A stretch of 64,000 nucleotides of DNA, from contig NW_014577175.1 of the NCBI RefSeq assembly GCF_000485595.1, forward strand, positions 477,348 to 541,347, written 5' to 3'. The notes under the pieces are model-generated. The model saw only the letters and a program-made list of their open reading frames with translations. It made no database searches and had not been told where the DNA came from. Positions 11,827 through 33,299 of the stretch are shown here, piece by piece (position 1 is the stretch's first letter; each line of letters begins with the position of its first letter). The DNA comes from Priapulus caudatus. Lineage: Eukaryota > Priapulida > Priapulimorpha > Priapulimorphida > Priapulidae. The translations under genes were made by a program, and so were the position numbers.

Positions 11827-12325
11827 TGAGAGAGAGAGAAGCAGCAATATAGGAAAGGAGGGAGGAGGCAGAGAAAGGAGAAGAGACAGATGGTGGCAGA
11901 GCGAGACGAGAAGAGAGAAGAGAGACGAGAGTTAGAAGAAAGCGAAGAGAGAGTGAGCAAGAGAAAAGGAGCACGCAGAGGAGAGAGGGCGGACAAGCTG
12001 GTGAGTGAGAGAAGAGGGAATAGAAAGGGCGAAGGTGAGATAAGACGAGAGAGAGAGAGGAGAGAGAGAGCGACGGAGCGAGGAGGGGTCGCACGAGACA
12101 AGGGGGCTGGTGAGAGGGGCTCGCCACGTGCAGTGAGAGAAAGCAGAAAGATGGAGAAAGCGAGCAAGGGAGAGAGAATTAGAGATAGAGAGAGCAGAGA
12201 GGAGAGAGGAGAGAGCAAGACGAGAGGGAGGAGAGAGGACATGAGGAGAGAGAAGAAACGCAGAGGTTGAGAGAGAAAAGAACGGACGAGAGAGAGAGAG
12301 AGAGAAAGATAGAGAGAGACTCAGT
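11827..12325. repeat. Polypurine (GA)-rich block
   Basis: About 500 bases are almost purely purine on the plus strand (GAGAGA, AGGAGG). Two or more frames are open on each strand and give Arg/Glu-rich or Ser/Leu-rich peptides, the signature of low complexity rather than coding. It lies just 3' of the last ZYG11 exon found. Confidence 0.85.
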
Positions 12326-12530
12326 CACACACAGTCTGTAGCTGTAGTAATTGTAGATGTAATTGTAATGGTGGTTGTAATTATGATTGTCATGCTAACG
12401 GCCGCGGGTGACATCCTCTGCCCGCTCGCTCCTCACATTCATAGCACACCCTGGTTTCTCATGATAGACATTCACAGTAATAACACTTACAAATCATATG
12501 AGCTGACATGTTTGTTTCTAAACACGATCA

Positions 12531-21575
<9,045 letters not shown>

Positions 21576-22501
21576 CTGCAACTGCGCCGCCCAGCGAGAC
21601 AAGCAAACGTTACTACCTACGCCACGCCGGCAGCGAACATGAAGGATTGAGGAAACGGTGAAATTAGGAAGAGAAAAATTAAGGAGCAATGAAGCTCTAG
21701 CCATTTGAGAGTATATTAAGTTACTTATTAAGTAAAAAAAAATGTACAAGTCTACAGAGCATATTATGCAGCAACGTCTGACCAAGATTATATAACTATT
21801 AGTTGAGCAACCAATAATTTGTTAAATGTAAAGTCACTATCAGAAGTAAATAAGTCTCAGGTAGAGGCAATCAAAACACACACACATCACAGCAATTCTA
21901 CTAGTATCATAACATTAGTCAGTGGCTGAACTGGGAGGAGGGGGGTTGCAACCCCCTCAACCCTCTCTAGATACGCCACTGTAAAGGTGGGTCACAGAGT
22001 AAGCTTAAACTTAACCCGACCTGGCTCTATGACTGTTTCATGTCATAGGAGCCATGTAGTGTGAAGCACAAATATGGAAAAACATCCCCTTCAAAAATAA
22101 TCATTTTCAAACATTTCAAATACACAATTTAAAATCAATTTAAAACATTTCAAATTAATTAACAAAAATACAAATTATTTTATATTGTTAGAGAAATTTA
22201 AATTCAAAATTTAAAATCAATTCACAGAATAACAAATCAATTTATTAACTTGCAAAATAATTGCCTGATATACAAATTCCTTCACATCATTGTAAAAATA
22301 AATTTTCTAAAAGTACAATTTATTTTCAAAACAACAAACCAATTTACTAACTTGCAATTTAATTGAGAACATGTTACATAAACCGTAAACTCACAAATGT
22401 TCAAATCTTGCTTCATCACCCTAACAATTGAAATTATAAGTTTTAAATTAATTTACAGAATAACGAATCAGTTCACTAAGTTTGAAATTAATTTATTACT
22501 T
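21576..22501. other. Expected ZYG11 5' intron, AT-rich
   Basis: It holds a small CAGTGGC..GCCACTG foldback at about 21920-21980. At 22075-22160 it carries AATTTAAAATCAATTT-type sequence that recurs at 26097-26220 and, inverted, at 37500-37625. The N-terminal (VHL-box) ZYG11 exon was looked for on the minus strand and not recognised. Confidence 0.45.
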
Positions 22502-22660
22502 TTAAAGGGATAGTTTACTCTAGGATTTTACTGCATACAACTGTACTTACTGTATAACACATCGTCTATACCCACACATACTTGTTACCAGATACCTAAT
22601 TTAATTAAGTTATAATTAATTATACATCAACGCAACGAAATTTGAACGACGCCATTACAT
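22502..22660 (+). repeat. Second, partial copy of the 17848-18456 TIR element
   Basis: It starts TTAAAGGGATAGTTTACTCT and follows the 17848 element base for base with scattered changes for about 160 bases, then diverges. No right-hand inverted end was found. Confidence 0.7.
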
Positions 22661-23624
22661 TTTTGGAAGAGCATTTTATCAAAAAGCAAACTCCACGACA
22701 GATGGCGCTCTCGCTCTGGCTCAATTCTACCACTGCCACAAGCTGATTTCCGTAAGAATTTCTTACGCTTTTTTACTATAAGTTTTACAGCGACCCCGTT
22801 ACTCCTGTCCTATGTAATACGGTGTTTACTTATAAAAGCTGCAAAGATAATAAAAGTCGGACTATTATTTCATGAGAAATTTGATAAAATAGTGATACCA
22901 AATAGTGCGCCCATTTACTACTTTCAAATCATTACGCTGTTTACTAAAGTAAGTTCACGTATTTATCATGAATTTTCGGGATGCTTGCCAATATACTTAA
23001 TTCTCGAACATTGTCTTTGATACATTTTTGCGTATACAGCTTAAAACATCTAAATTTGTCCACCAACAAACATGCAAATCATAGAAATTTCTAATGTTTT
23101 GTTAGGCGGCGACTTCGGCCGTTGGCTTGCCATTTGCTGGATTTCCCCAGAGCTCCGCCCACTGTAAAAATAGTGCTAGCATTGTGGCAGTGGTATATCC
23201 TGAGTGTGGGAAGGGGGCGCTGCATGCAGTTTGATCAAAAAGTTGCGTAGTGACGGCGCGTGTCATGGAAAATCGTTTTCGATTGAGCGGACCAAAATCC
23301 CTAAATAAACAACACTGTTTTTACTCGCATAAGAAATTTTTGTGTCATTGTACTCTGCACAGCATACGATCTTGCGGTCACCTTCAGACTTGTTCTTGTT
23401 GGTTATTTACAGTTCTCGTTGTTATATACGAGTTCTGTATCTTTTTGTTACTTACACATTTACTTGTTATAAATATATTTACTTTTGTAACATTACCTTT
23501 ACATTTACGTGTGTTTGTGTTTGATATTTACACCTCTGTGTCTAAAATTGCGATTTATTTATTACTTTAAACATTAATCACCAGAAATGCGAATCTATCT
23601 GTTGGTTTCAGAATTATTAGGTTA
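22661..23624. other. Intergenic, nothing recognised
   Basis: No exon homology. The ORF at 23250-23570 is a Cys/Leu-rich chance frame. A G run lies at the right edge (about 23630-23643). Confidence 0.4.
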
Positions 23625-24574
23625 CAAAGAGGGGGGGGGGGGGGCGGTGGATCATCTGCTAAAAAATTGTGCATGAATATTTATTTTTATTGAAACGTTC
23701 CAAGTGGCCTGTGCTTTCAACAGTCTTGTACGTCAATGCACGCTGCGTCAAGAGCCATAAACTCGACACAATTTCATCTCTGTTATGTTACGCCTGAATG
23801 CGTGATTGATCAGGGAGGGTGCATGTAAGAGTGAGACATTTCTTTGGGGTTCCGAAAAACACAATTCCACTTGACAATTTCATGGGGCCATTTCAATTGG
23901 AAGCTCTGCATATATGGACCCCCAACAAGCCTTTGACTGACTAGTCAACAAAATTGAAAAGGTATTGCGCTCTTATTTAAGCCCGCCGATAGTTCTTATT
24001 TAGAACAAAGTCTTCATTGTTACTTCTAAACTACAGACCATGCCGCTGACCGCTGTGGAGACGTGCGCCGGGCCTCGAATTGGCGCACGTCTCCACTGCG
24101 GACAGCGCTTCATACTTGAACATATATATATTTGTGTCAGTGAGCGCAGCAACAATGCGGCGGCGGTGTGAGTTACAGATGAAACGCTCAAGTGCCTGTG
24201 ACTTTAACATCCCCGCGGTCGCGTGCGCATATCCCGCGGAACTGCGCGCGTCTCATCCGCGGTGCAGCGCTCAGGATCCACAGCAAAGCTGGCCCCAAGG
24301 ATAGAAGAACATGGGTCCCAGTAAACCATGTGGCCTCAACCTAACGCCTAATTCTAACCCTAACCCTAACTCCTAACGCATAACCAACAACCTATTATAT
24401 TGATATAATAATTATATTTATATTGATGTAAATGACATTGGTTTTATTGGGACGCCATGTTCTCTATCCTTGAACCAAAGCGGTGCCACGCTGCACGCAA
24501 TCTTGTAATCAGGTCTCTCTGGATTACATTAAATCCTAGCGAATTACGAGTTACTAACAATAAAAAATGGTATA
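23625..24574 (-). repeat. Inverted copy of the COA7 intron-1 region (33194-34125)
   Basis: The reverse complement of this segment matches 33194-34125 almost throughout, including a TTAGGG-bearing element, the TGGAGACGTGCGCC palindrome and the ATTGATCAGGGAGGGTGCAT stretch. It stops at the run of N, where the matching plus-strand copy would reach COA7 exon 1. Confidence 0.85.
24296..24472 (-). mobile_element. TTAGGG-carrying TIR element, copy in inverted segment
   Basis: It starts CAAGGATAGAAGAACATGGG, contains CTAACCCTAACCCTAAC units, and ends GGGACGCCATGTTCTCTATC. It is the same insertion as 33300-33476, viewed on the other strand. Confidence 0.8.
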
Positions 24575-24599
24575 NNNNNNNNNNNNNNNNNNNNNNNNN
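24575..24599. other. Assembly gap (25 N)
   Basis: Twenty-five consecutive N. Sequence to its left is the inverted COA7 intron-1 copy; sequence to its right is the inverted counterpart of about 38714 downward, so the gap joins two duplicated segments. Confidence 1.
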
Positions 24600-26830
24600 A
24601 CGCTTTCGCTACCTGCCCTCTCTTATTTCGGTTGTCTTTGTGCACAGTGCGGCGTGGCGGTGCGCTTACTTGCGGTGTTGATGTGGAGCAGTTGCTGGCA
24701 TCCTTACAGGTGATTATAGGGCGAATTAGAAGTATAGAGAAACATTAAGACTTTCGGTACATTTCGCTGTTTTTTACCATTAAATTTTTTTTTATTGAGA
24801 CGGTTCCAGAGTGGCAAGTGGCCTGGTGGATAGCGGGCCTACACAACTTCTTACGCAGACGTTTACGGATGCATCACACGTACAGAGTTAATGCCGCAAA
24901 CTTGTTTCAACTGTTACTTACCTCACTGCCAATTCACACATACTTGGTCACTAGCTAATCTAATATTATCATCTATCTTAGTCCACATTACATTATATAG
25001 AATATAACTTTTTCACCACACACACTATTCAATCAACGATCTATGCAGCACTATAATTTGAAAAACTGACGGATAACGTTATATGCTTGCTCGCGTTGGT
25101 AAGTTTACACTTGTACCTCTTGTATCTTTAGTCCTTTCGATTTGAAAATTTGCTTGCCTAACATTGTTCATCGACATGTCATCGGCATTGCATCGTGCAT
25201 CAACCGGCATTGTTGGAAACAACAGGAGTAGCGTATTAGGTAGGCGTTGGTAGTTTCCCAAAAATGCAGTTGGCCGATGCCACGGATGAATGGTCCGCAA
25301 TGCATGTCGGAGGAAGATTGCAGCATGCTCACTGATTTAGCAACAGAATTCTTCGAATCGACAATAGTGCCGACAATGGTAAACAGAGTACCAAGCTGTA
25401 CCTTTTCTTCCAAAACGCGAGCAAGCATATAAAGTTATCCAGTTCCATATATCGTGCCACTCAGATCTGTATTGATAGCCCATTGCTCACTCACACTTGA
25501 ACAGCGATCGCTCGACACGGATTCGGAGAAATTCCTATTGTTTGCATAGGGCAAGTTGCTCTTGACCTTAACCCACACCAAATCCACCAACATCGTCGCG
25601 ATCGGTTGTGGGCAGTTGGTACAATAGGCAATCTCGGACTACAAAGTCTTGTGCGCGGCCCGCTTATTTCTGTTCTTTGACATGTACATAAGTTTGCGTG
25701 TGGCGCAAATTCTACTAATTGCCATGATATTTTCCTTTGCCCTTTTTTTATAAAAACAGCATGCGTGTACGGACAGGCACAACGCCTCAGCACTGTGAGT
25801 GCATACAACCGGGATGTGCTGCAAGACTTCTGCTGTCAATTAGCAGTAAGTGATAACCTCGGCGCAGATTTGGGTTAAACATACTATGTAAATGTTTTAG
25901 AAATATGATTTAGAGTAGAATATTATAGGTATCAAGGCATAGCCAAAGATCGTTTACTTGCAGAAAAAAGCGTTCACAAGATAATATATATGATAAGTAC
26001 ACTCCACTTTTTACTGTTGCCAAGTCATCAGCATAGCCCTGCGGCAATCAAGCTTCAGCTAGCCACTAGTACCTTTCGTATGGATAAGCCGATCCCCTTC
26101 AAAAGTCATTTTCAAACACTTTCAAATACACAATTTTTAAATCAATTCTTAAACATTTCAAATTACATTAATAAAAATACAAAATACTTCTAATTATTTA
26201 GAGAAATTTAATGGCGGAGTTTTTCTGGGGCGGAGCACCCCCCAATACCCCCCGCCCGTTTTCTCACAGCCCTTCCATGAAATCCTGGATCCGGCCACTG
26301 TGCGAGCATTAACAATTGGAACACCGCCACTTCAAAAATCGTTTCCGTGGCACCTGCTATACTGCAGCGAGCTTCTGAACGTAGTTTTTGTACATGCATG
26401 TTGTTGGCCATTGAGTTTGGGTATTCACACTGCACTAAAGTTCACTTATAATCATGGAATGAAGTCTTTGCTACAAACATTTTCCCTGGGAGGGGAGTCC
26501 AGCGACCCCAGACCCCGCCGTCTTTAAAAAGTGGGCCTGTCTGCGGCTATATTTCGCGCGTATAATTTCCGCGCCTGCAACGATTTTCCCAGTCAGGCCA
26601 TTGTATGTAGGCCTACTCGTTGAACAGCGTTACAGGTGCCCGTGCGCGAGTTTAGGCTGGTTACTGTATAACCAACGCCTGAACGGTTAGTCCGAGTTTC
26701 TCTGCACCAACGCCCACACCAAATCTACCCCAAAATTGTCGGGCTGTGGGCATTGGTCAGAGGAAACATCGGATCTAAGCCTAACGGCCTAACCGCCAAT
26801 AAGTGAAGTAAACAGTTCAGGAGTTAAGCT
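24600..26830. repeat. Inverted counterpart of 37036-38714
   Basis: Matching blocks in reverse order include GGCAAATTCTACTAATTGCCATG-like sequence at 25690-25740 (37965-38010), the TTCCCAGTCAGGCCAT stretch at 26585 (37150), and GGATTTCATGG/CCATGAAATCC at 26275 (37440). It has more single-base insertions and deletions than the 37-38.7 kb copy. No intact ORF. Confidence 0.75.
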
Positions 26831-26916
26831 GAGGCGCCATTGCTCAGAGCCTCACGAGTAAGTGTAAATATTGCTATGTCGTACTCAATCACTTGAAGTC
26901 TAGTCATCGTGCCGAC

Positions 26917-27175
26917 TAAGGGCTGGCCAGGGTCTATGTCTCCCTGGAGTACTGCCCGCGAACGTGACCCTGGGCGTACTATTCTAAGTATTGCCGGACC
27001 GTACCTCGCCGTACTCACTAACGAAGTCTAGGCGGAGCTCGCCTACGCCTACTACCTGAACCCTAACCTAACCCTGAACCATATCAGATAGTTTACCGGG
27101 TACGTTCGGTATACGTTGACCGTAGCAGGGTACGCTCGTCCGGGCAGTTACCCAGGGCAGACATAACCCTATTCA
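26917..27175. repeat. Palindromic GTACCCTGG repeat (family R2), copy 1
   Basis: Opens CAGGGTCTATGTCTCCCTGG, carries ACCGTACCTCGCC, a CCCTAACCTAACCCT tract and ATATCAGATAGT, then closes with an inverted CAGGGTACG..GGGCAGTTACCC segment. It is the same family as 58075-58215 and 63722-63945. Confidence 0.65.
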
Positions 27176-27539
27176 GCGGCGACTAAGTGAGTGTCACTTT
27201 TACGACGGACAGCTGACTAGCCTAGTCACTAGATGAATGGGGTTTTACTCCACCTTGTGTAAAAGTCTAGACACAGATTAGCAGTTAGAACTTATTGTAG
27301 TTCTACCTCACTATAATCGTAGTGCAGTCGGTTGTAGAAAGTAGAACGGGGTCTGTGCTTGGCACACACCAAGGAGCTTATGATATTATAACATTATGCT
27401 ATAATTACATTCAGCTCCTTGGCAAACACATGCTCACTACACTGTAGTCATACAGCTGTAAGACAAACACGTCTTTTCGGCGCAGTGAAGCCGCAACGGA
27501 CTGTGTGGTAAAAATTGATTCTCCAATAGCCGCTGAGAG

Positions 27540-27835
27540 GCGTCTATGTCTGCTCCTGCGTAGCTGCCGGAACGTACCCTGGGTACGCGTCCGGTATACC
27601 GGAACGTACCCTTTGCGCTAACGGACAATATTGCCAAGTATAAGTATAGGTATAAATATCTACGGAGTCTAGGAGTCGCCTACGTCCACTCCGCTAACCC
27701 TAACCCTAAACCCTAACCCTAACACTAACCCTAACCCTAACCAGTACTCAGATAAGTTACCAGGTACGTTTCCGGTATACCGGACCGTACCCAGGGTACG
27801 TTCCTGGCCAGTACCCAGTGCGGTATGACATAGAC
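27540..27835. repeat. Palindromic GTACCCTGG repeat (family R2), copy 2
   Basis: GGAACGTACCCTGGGTACGC near 27570 and GGACCGTACCCAGGGTACG near 27780 bracket an interior of CCCTAACCCTAAACCCTAA units (27695-27742). Both ends show the CCGGTATACCGG palindrome. Confidence 0.7.
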
Positions 27836-28299
27836 GGCTCAGAACGAATAGCGTATCCATCCGAAGCTTAAAGCGATCCCTGCCGCACTTTTACAATTAC
27901 CGCTATTTCTCGAACGACAGCGCCTGGCCTCGTAAGAGGCGTGCCTCGAAATAGGGGCGGGGGTAGAGCCCCCTCGAAAATAAATGGATGGGCCGCGTCG
28001 ATGAGATGTGATATGACCTTCACATGAAATGATATGTTCTGCTCCACGCTGACCATCAGCCAATGGACAACATGAGCCACCGATGCATGAATTTCTGATT
28101 CTCTGAACCGACGTGAACACCAATCCGCTCAGACACAATTGCGGCGAAATTCACGACACCATGGATTTTTTTTCAGCATAACGGCGCGCTGCGTTTTGCC
28201 GTCGTCGTGTTCGTGCGACCGCCACTACGTCGGGTGGCCACCTGTGTGGAGACATAGCGTAGTGAATTTAGGGCGAGTGTTTTGGAAATTGTTGCATAT

Positions 28300-30320
28300 T
28301 GAGCGAGCCTTGTTTAGGCCTTTGCATTATTAGTATGAGGATTAAACAAACAAGAAGACACAAACGTAATAGTGACAAGAGCGCAGCTCTTATTTGAAAT
28401 TGAATTGAGCCTTCGTGATCAATAATTCTATAAGATAATCGAGTTTCTCTGATTCGTTTAATTCAGTCTCAGCGAGCTTAAAATCTAGAATTATCTCTCG
28501 TCAACGTCCATCGGCCTGAGACACCTACACTAACAAGCCGCCGGATTCCAGGAAGCGAAAGATGCGAAAGCAGTTATACTGTAGCTTTCAAGCCTTGAAG
28601 CCATACAGTGGTTGTAAAGATGGCAACTCAGAAGGAAGCTCAGCGAGAAAATTGAATGTTGATTCAAACGCCATCGGAGATATGGTGAAAGCAGGGAGGA
28701 GAAGCTACGCATGCAGCAAACCATGGCCAGCACACAGCACAACGACGCGAAAGCTTGATGGAGGTGGGCGCAGGCCTCTTAGATGAGAACCTGGAGACAG
28801 AGCTGGGTCTAGTGGACGAAGACCAGAGGGCCAGAGACTTACGAGGGTCACCAGGAAAGAGAGTCCAGCGCGAAGCACTGGGAATTGTTTGATTCACGAG
28901 AAGCCCGACTCTCCCCTTTTATCCAGGTCGGAGGATGCGTTGGAAAAATTCGTCTCAACCGCCCATGGCGATTCAGCCCTCCGACGACCGCCACCACTCT
29001 CGCCACAAAAGCTTCCAGAGCGCTTTGTCATCCCCAAAGACTGATTCTTACTCTCTTTTGTGGCGGTTCATTGTGCTTTGCCGCAGTTTTTGTTCAAGAC
29101 TCGCCAGACGGCCCGCCATAGCCACCGAGACCCGGCTGTGCGGTTCGACATTGCAAGGGACACCACTGTGGACTTCACTTCGGTACCAAGTCGGATGACC
29201 ACTTGAAGACCAGATGGTCATGAAGCAGTCCGAATTACAGTGGTCCTGGCTGCAAAAAGCCAATGGTTGTAAACGTTACCGCCCTTATTGTGTTTAGAAA
29301 GCGTGTTCGAAAAGACAAAGAGTTAGACAATGTTCGTTGGGTTCGCCGCCTGGCGTGCGCAGGACGCCCAGCGGCTTCGGGGAGCGCGGACCACGGCCAC
29401 TCGGACCGTCCGCACTCGGTCCTCCCCTCTACACGGCACTCGTCGATCGTGAGGCTGTCCGCTCTGAGTAACCTCCTCACTCGGCGACCGCTTTAGCGGT
29501 CACAATCAGGCGACCGCTCGCGTTTCTGTCATGTCGATCAATGGAGTGGTAGAACGAAGACCTCACACTAAACGATCTCGGCTTAACGACAAGTGGTGCG
29601 GGCCGCCCGTGGCCATTCGGCCAAAGCGCCTGCTGGCATGGGCGCATGCTTTCAGATGCCCAGCATTATGGACACTGTCGAATGGACAAGAACTTCGGGC
29701 GGATCTGAATCACGGAGGATGGCGTCATGTCCTGGTGGGTGCACTGGACTGGTCCAGGCGCCAGATTGTTTGTGTCGGAACAGCATTCAAGACGGCCATG
29801 CCGAGAACAGCCTCGACGACACGTGGCATGGCCAACGGGGAGGAAGGTTTGTATACCAAGGGGCCAACATATGAGCTCGCTGTCCAAAAAGTCGCATCAT
29901 CTCACGTGGGTGAGAACGGGGCTTGGGAGCACTGTCTCCAGAACTCAAAATAAAAAATTTTCAAAAGTGTGTGGGTTGTCAAACAATGTGGACAATCTTG
30001 GAGAAACGCTGCGATCAATGTGACTCAAAGACATGGCAATCCCATGTTGCCGAACAAAAGACAACTATTAAACAAAATGTCAATTCTTCGAGATGCAAAT
30101 GGCCGCACACTGACATGCCCTATACCAGGCTCTGCGCACTGACTCCGACAACGAAGCAGGAGGACAACGGCTTGCTGGTGCATGACGACCAAGCGATAGG
30201 AAGAATGACCATGCCATTATGGCAACATTTGGCTTAAACAGATAATAATATTGTTTTGGTCCCCGGCCTTGTGTCTTCAATGTAATATTTATTTTGTTTT
30301 TTGTAAATAAACTCGTCGAA
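28300..30320. other. Unassigned region with several broken ORFs
   Basis: Plus-strand frames at 28885-29198, 29263-29496, 29531-29953 and 29923-30237 are longer than the local background. The base composition is more balanced than the flanks, and a possible AATAAA lies near 30306. One short stretch reads KCVGCQTMW..EKRCDQC, a zinc-ribbon-like CxxC pair. No known family is recognised. A decayed mobile element or processed gene is the likeliest explanation. Confidence 0.3.
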
Positions 30321-31048
30321 TGTTCATTTGTTTCATGTCTTCTGTTTGTTGAGAATAAGATTGCGATAATAAAGTTGTCAGATGCTTTCTCATCTTGACA
30401 GTTATAGATTAGCGTCTAAATGAATTTGCGACATGTTTGTGTGGCGCGAACGTTGAACTTGAAATTTCAAACGAAAATTATGTTTACCTGGTGGGAAGAT
30501 TTAAGAGAGATTTCTATTTATATTTTGACTGATAAAAAGTGTATTGTATCTTGAAATAAGGCATACATTTTTATCATGAGCGCCGGCACCTCGAATAAAG
30601 CGCCGGGCAATGAGACAGTTTTAAAACAATACAGGGCCCTGTGGCTGCTCGTTCGAGGGAAATACGGCTTAATTGATTTGAAGTTTGGTTTGTAGTTGGC
30701 TGCCGTTCGGGAAAGTGTACTACGAATGTAGTGAATAGATTGCCAAAGTCCTATGAATTGATCTCGCAAGTTTCCCTGACATAATGTAGTTGCAGCGGTC
30801 TGACCCGCGAAACAAATCAGACGTAGGCGGTCAAATCCGGTCTATGTAAAAACCTGTAGGAATTAGTAACTTAGTAACGGTGATTCTCAGACTGTTTGAA
30901 TAATTGGAAGTTGCAAATAAAGTTGATTGTTTAAATATGAGAAGCTCTTCGATTGTAAACGTTTTATATAGTTTTGAAAGCGTGTATGATTACCCATTGT
31001 ACATTAAGCTATAACATTCTAATTGTCTTTTGTCTAGACCGCCTGTGT
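30321..31048. other. Intergenic, nothing recognised
   Basis: No exon homology and no structured repeat seen. Confidence 0.4.
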
Positions 31049-32577
31049 GCAAAATAGGTGAACGTATGTAAAACATATGCGACATATCCGTGACTAACTG
31101 ACACCACTAAATTGGTAAAATGTTCCATGCACCTTAAGAAATTCTGAGAAATTACGAGGTTATCATCGCAGAACTCCCGACACCGCCCATCCTGATGTCA
31201 CAAAGCTATATGTAAACAAACAGGCGTGTTGCGAGGTGCCTGCCTCCGATATCCATTTCGAGGCCCGCTAAGCCAAGCATAAAGCGCGCGGGCAAGATGC
31301 CACACACGTTCATTGGCTAAAACAATTGAGTAGCGCGGTCAGGGATTTTCGGAATTCTTAAATTTTAAGAAAAACTTCAATGTTCAATGAATGACGCACT
31401 TGTTCACTTCCGAAAGCGGGTAAAAATCATCTATCTATCTATCTATTCATGCATCCATCCGGCCATCCTAGATACAATAATGTAACCCAAACACAGGATA
31501 GGGTTACAACGTGTCCCTATCCTTTTGTGTGGCGGAACCCCTGAGTGAATCACTCAGGGCGGTTTGCTGGTGCGTTTTCAGAGACTAGAACTTCCAAACT
31601 GGGTTTAATTCAACACGAACCTTCCTCCGCTATCCTGGAACTTACTATGTATCACAATACTCTGTATTAAACTAATATAACGTATTACAAAAATTCGAAG
31701 CGACGAGCGGCGATTCTTCCAGCGCCATTTCTGTTGACCTGTGAGTCTGTGACGTACGCATTCCCAATGCGCATAGCGTTCGGCTAACATTCGATATATG
31801 ATTATCATTTCTATTCACAATCACAGGTTGTCACCTGCTTGGTGACTTTGTTGAAGCAGTAGAAAAAAATGCTGAGAAAGCAAGGAGGGTCTACAAAGAT
31901 AACTGTGAGTCGCACAAGTTTGGCCAAAGCTGCTACAAGTATGGAAAATATCTACTACTAGGTCAAGGAGGTAAATTACTAATTTACGACCATATATATT
32001 ATTTGCACTGTTGCACATCATGTACACACTCATGTTTGATATAGGCTAATTGTAATGAAAAATTTATAATACAGCATATAGCTGTTAATGGATTGTCAAT
32101 ACCAAGTGTGGATTGTATCTAGATACGAACAATCACACTGTGAGATAACTCAGAAAACCCCCTCCGATTGTTGGCCACGGGCAGTGGCGGCACCAAGGGG
32201 GGCATGGGGGGCAAATGTCCCCCCCCCCCCAGTCAGCTCCTGTACAAGGGTTTTTAAGGGGACACAGTTCACACTTCACAGGAGCAATGACAATATTAAT
32301 GTTACTCAATAGGCCCAAAATGTTGCCTTTCAATCTTTGAGGTTTAGGTTCTTTAACCCGTCTATGTAATTTGAATTCTTATTGAGTGGCAGACCTCACA
32401 AGCCTTCCGATTTGGGAAGAAAATTTCCGCTTTCTTATTCCATTTCTGCGATTTTTCCCTTTATTTTTCCGCGCAACAGCAATTTCCGTGGATAGTCTTT
32501 ATTTACAACACTAGCACACTACAGTAAAATTAGAAGTTTGGATATGGATCAGAAGTGCTCTACAAGCGTTTTTAGGC
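31049..32577 (+). repeat. Clean duplicate of the COA7 exon-2 region
   Basis: It matches 34125-35895 and 43025-44700 in order: CGCCTGTGTGCAAA.ATAGGTGAAC, CAGGGCGGTTTGCTGG, COA7 exon 2, then AGTTCACACTTCACAGGAGC. It has far fewer indels than the other two, so it probably carries the accurate sequence of this part of the locus although it is placed before exon 1. Confidence 0.85.
31827..31970 (+). CDS. COA7: COA7 exon 2 (accurate copy, out of order)
   Basis: After aatcacag the exon reads CHLLGDFVEAVEKNAEKARR and CESHKFGQSCYKYGKYLLLG, ending at a gtaaat donor. It matches the second part of COA7 (Sel1-repeat, twin-cysteine cytochrome c oxidase assembly factor 7). Its phases (two bases in, one out) fit exon 1 at 33074-33179 and exon 3 at 36143-36576 exactly, giving a 227-residue protein close to the human 231. 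Yet it lies 1.1 kb upstream of exon 1. The copies between exon 1 and exon 3 (35089-35229) and in the third locus copy (43895-44048) are indel-ridden. The order is therefore probably an assembly fault. Confidence 0.88.
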
Positions 32578-33073
32578 TTGATTTTTCTCGCAAAACTTGT
32601 TTAACTGTACTTACCTCACTGCAATTCACACATACTTGTATTAGTAATCTAATATTATATCATTATCCACCATTAATTATTATGAATATTAATTTTTACC
32701 AACAACAACATAACATTGATAACAATCACAATGTCAACATGCGAAATGCCAATGCAATGTCCAATGATTCAACAAACACTCACCGAATACTGTCGGTCTT
32801 AACTGACACGTAGCAGACCAACCAACGTTACCACATTAGAAGAAACTCATCTCTGGTATGATTTCGACTAAATATTGACATAAACCCTTATTACACAACG
32901 ATATAACCATAGGATATAACACTCTGTTACGAAAAAACAAGCAATCGACGAACTTGTAAAGTAATGTTCACTTGTCGTATAGTTCTTGACTAGAGTCTGC
33001 AGTTCTTATTGGCCTCTAGAGAAAATACAGACCAATCACAACTAGTGGCACTGCCGGCAGGACTGTGCATAGT

Positions 33074-33179
33074 ATGGCAGCGCCCTCCGATTTTAAGGAC
33101 GCAGAAGCAGTTGCAGAGTTCTTGAAAAATCTCGGCATAGAGTACAGATTTTCTTGTTACAGTGAAAAAGATCCGAAAG
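33074..33179 (+). CDS. COA7: COA7 exon 1
   Basis: It starts MAAPSDFKDAEAVAEFLKNL and continues GIEYRFSCYSEKDPK, matching the N-terminus of COA7. ATG 33074 is the only in-frame start, and the exon ends with a gtaact donor in phase 1. COA7 lies in the mitochondrial intermembrane space, where it is needed for complex IV assembly and binds haem. It has no classical presequence and is imported through its cysteines; the first Cys pair begins here (CYSEKDPKGC across the splice). A noisy copy of this exon is at 41947-42047. Confidence 0.9.
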
Positions 33180-33299
33180 GTAACTAAGTTTTTATACCAT
33201 TTTTTATTGTTAGGTAACTGTAATTCGCTAGGATTTAATGTAATCCAGAGAGACCTGATACAAGATTGCGTGCAGCGTGGCACAGCTTTGGTTTGGGTT

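Noticed and set aside
11609-12270. Overlapping Arg/Glu-rich and Ser/Leu-rich ORFs up to 166 codons
   Set aside because: They are open in several frames because the region is almost pure purine; no domain or exon signals.
29969-30035. CVGCQTMW..CDQC as a zinc-ribbon domain
   Set aside because: Only one short CxxC pair in a broken frame, with no flanking homology.
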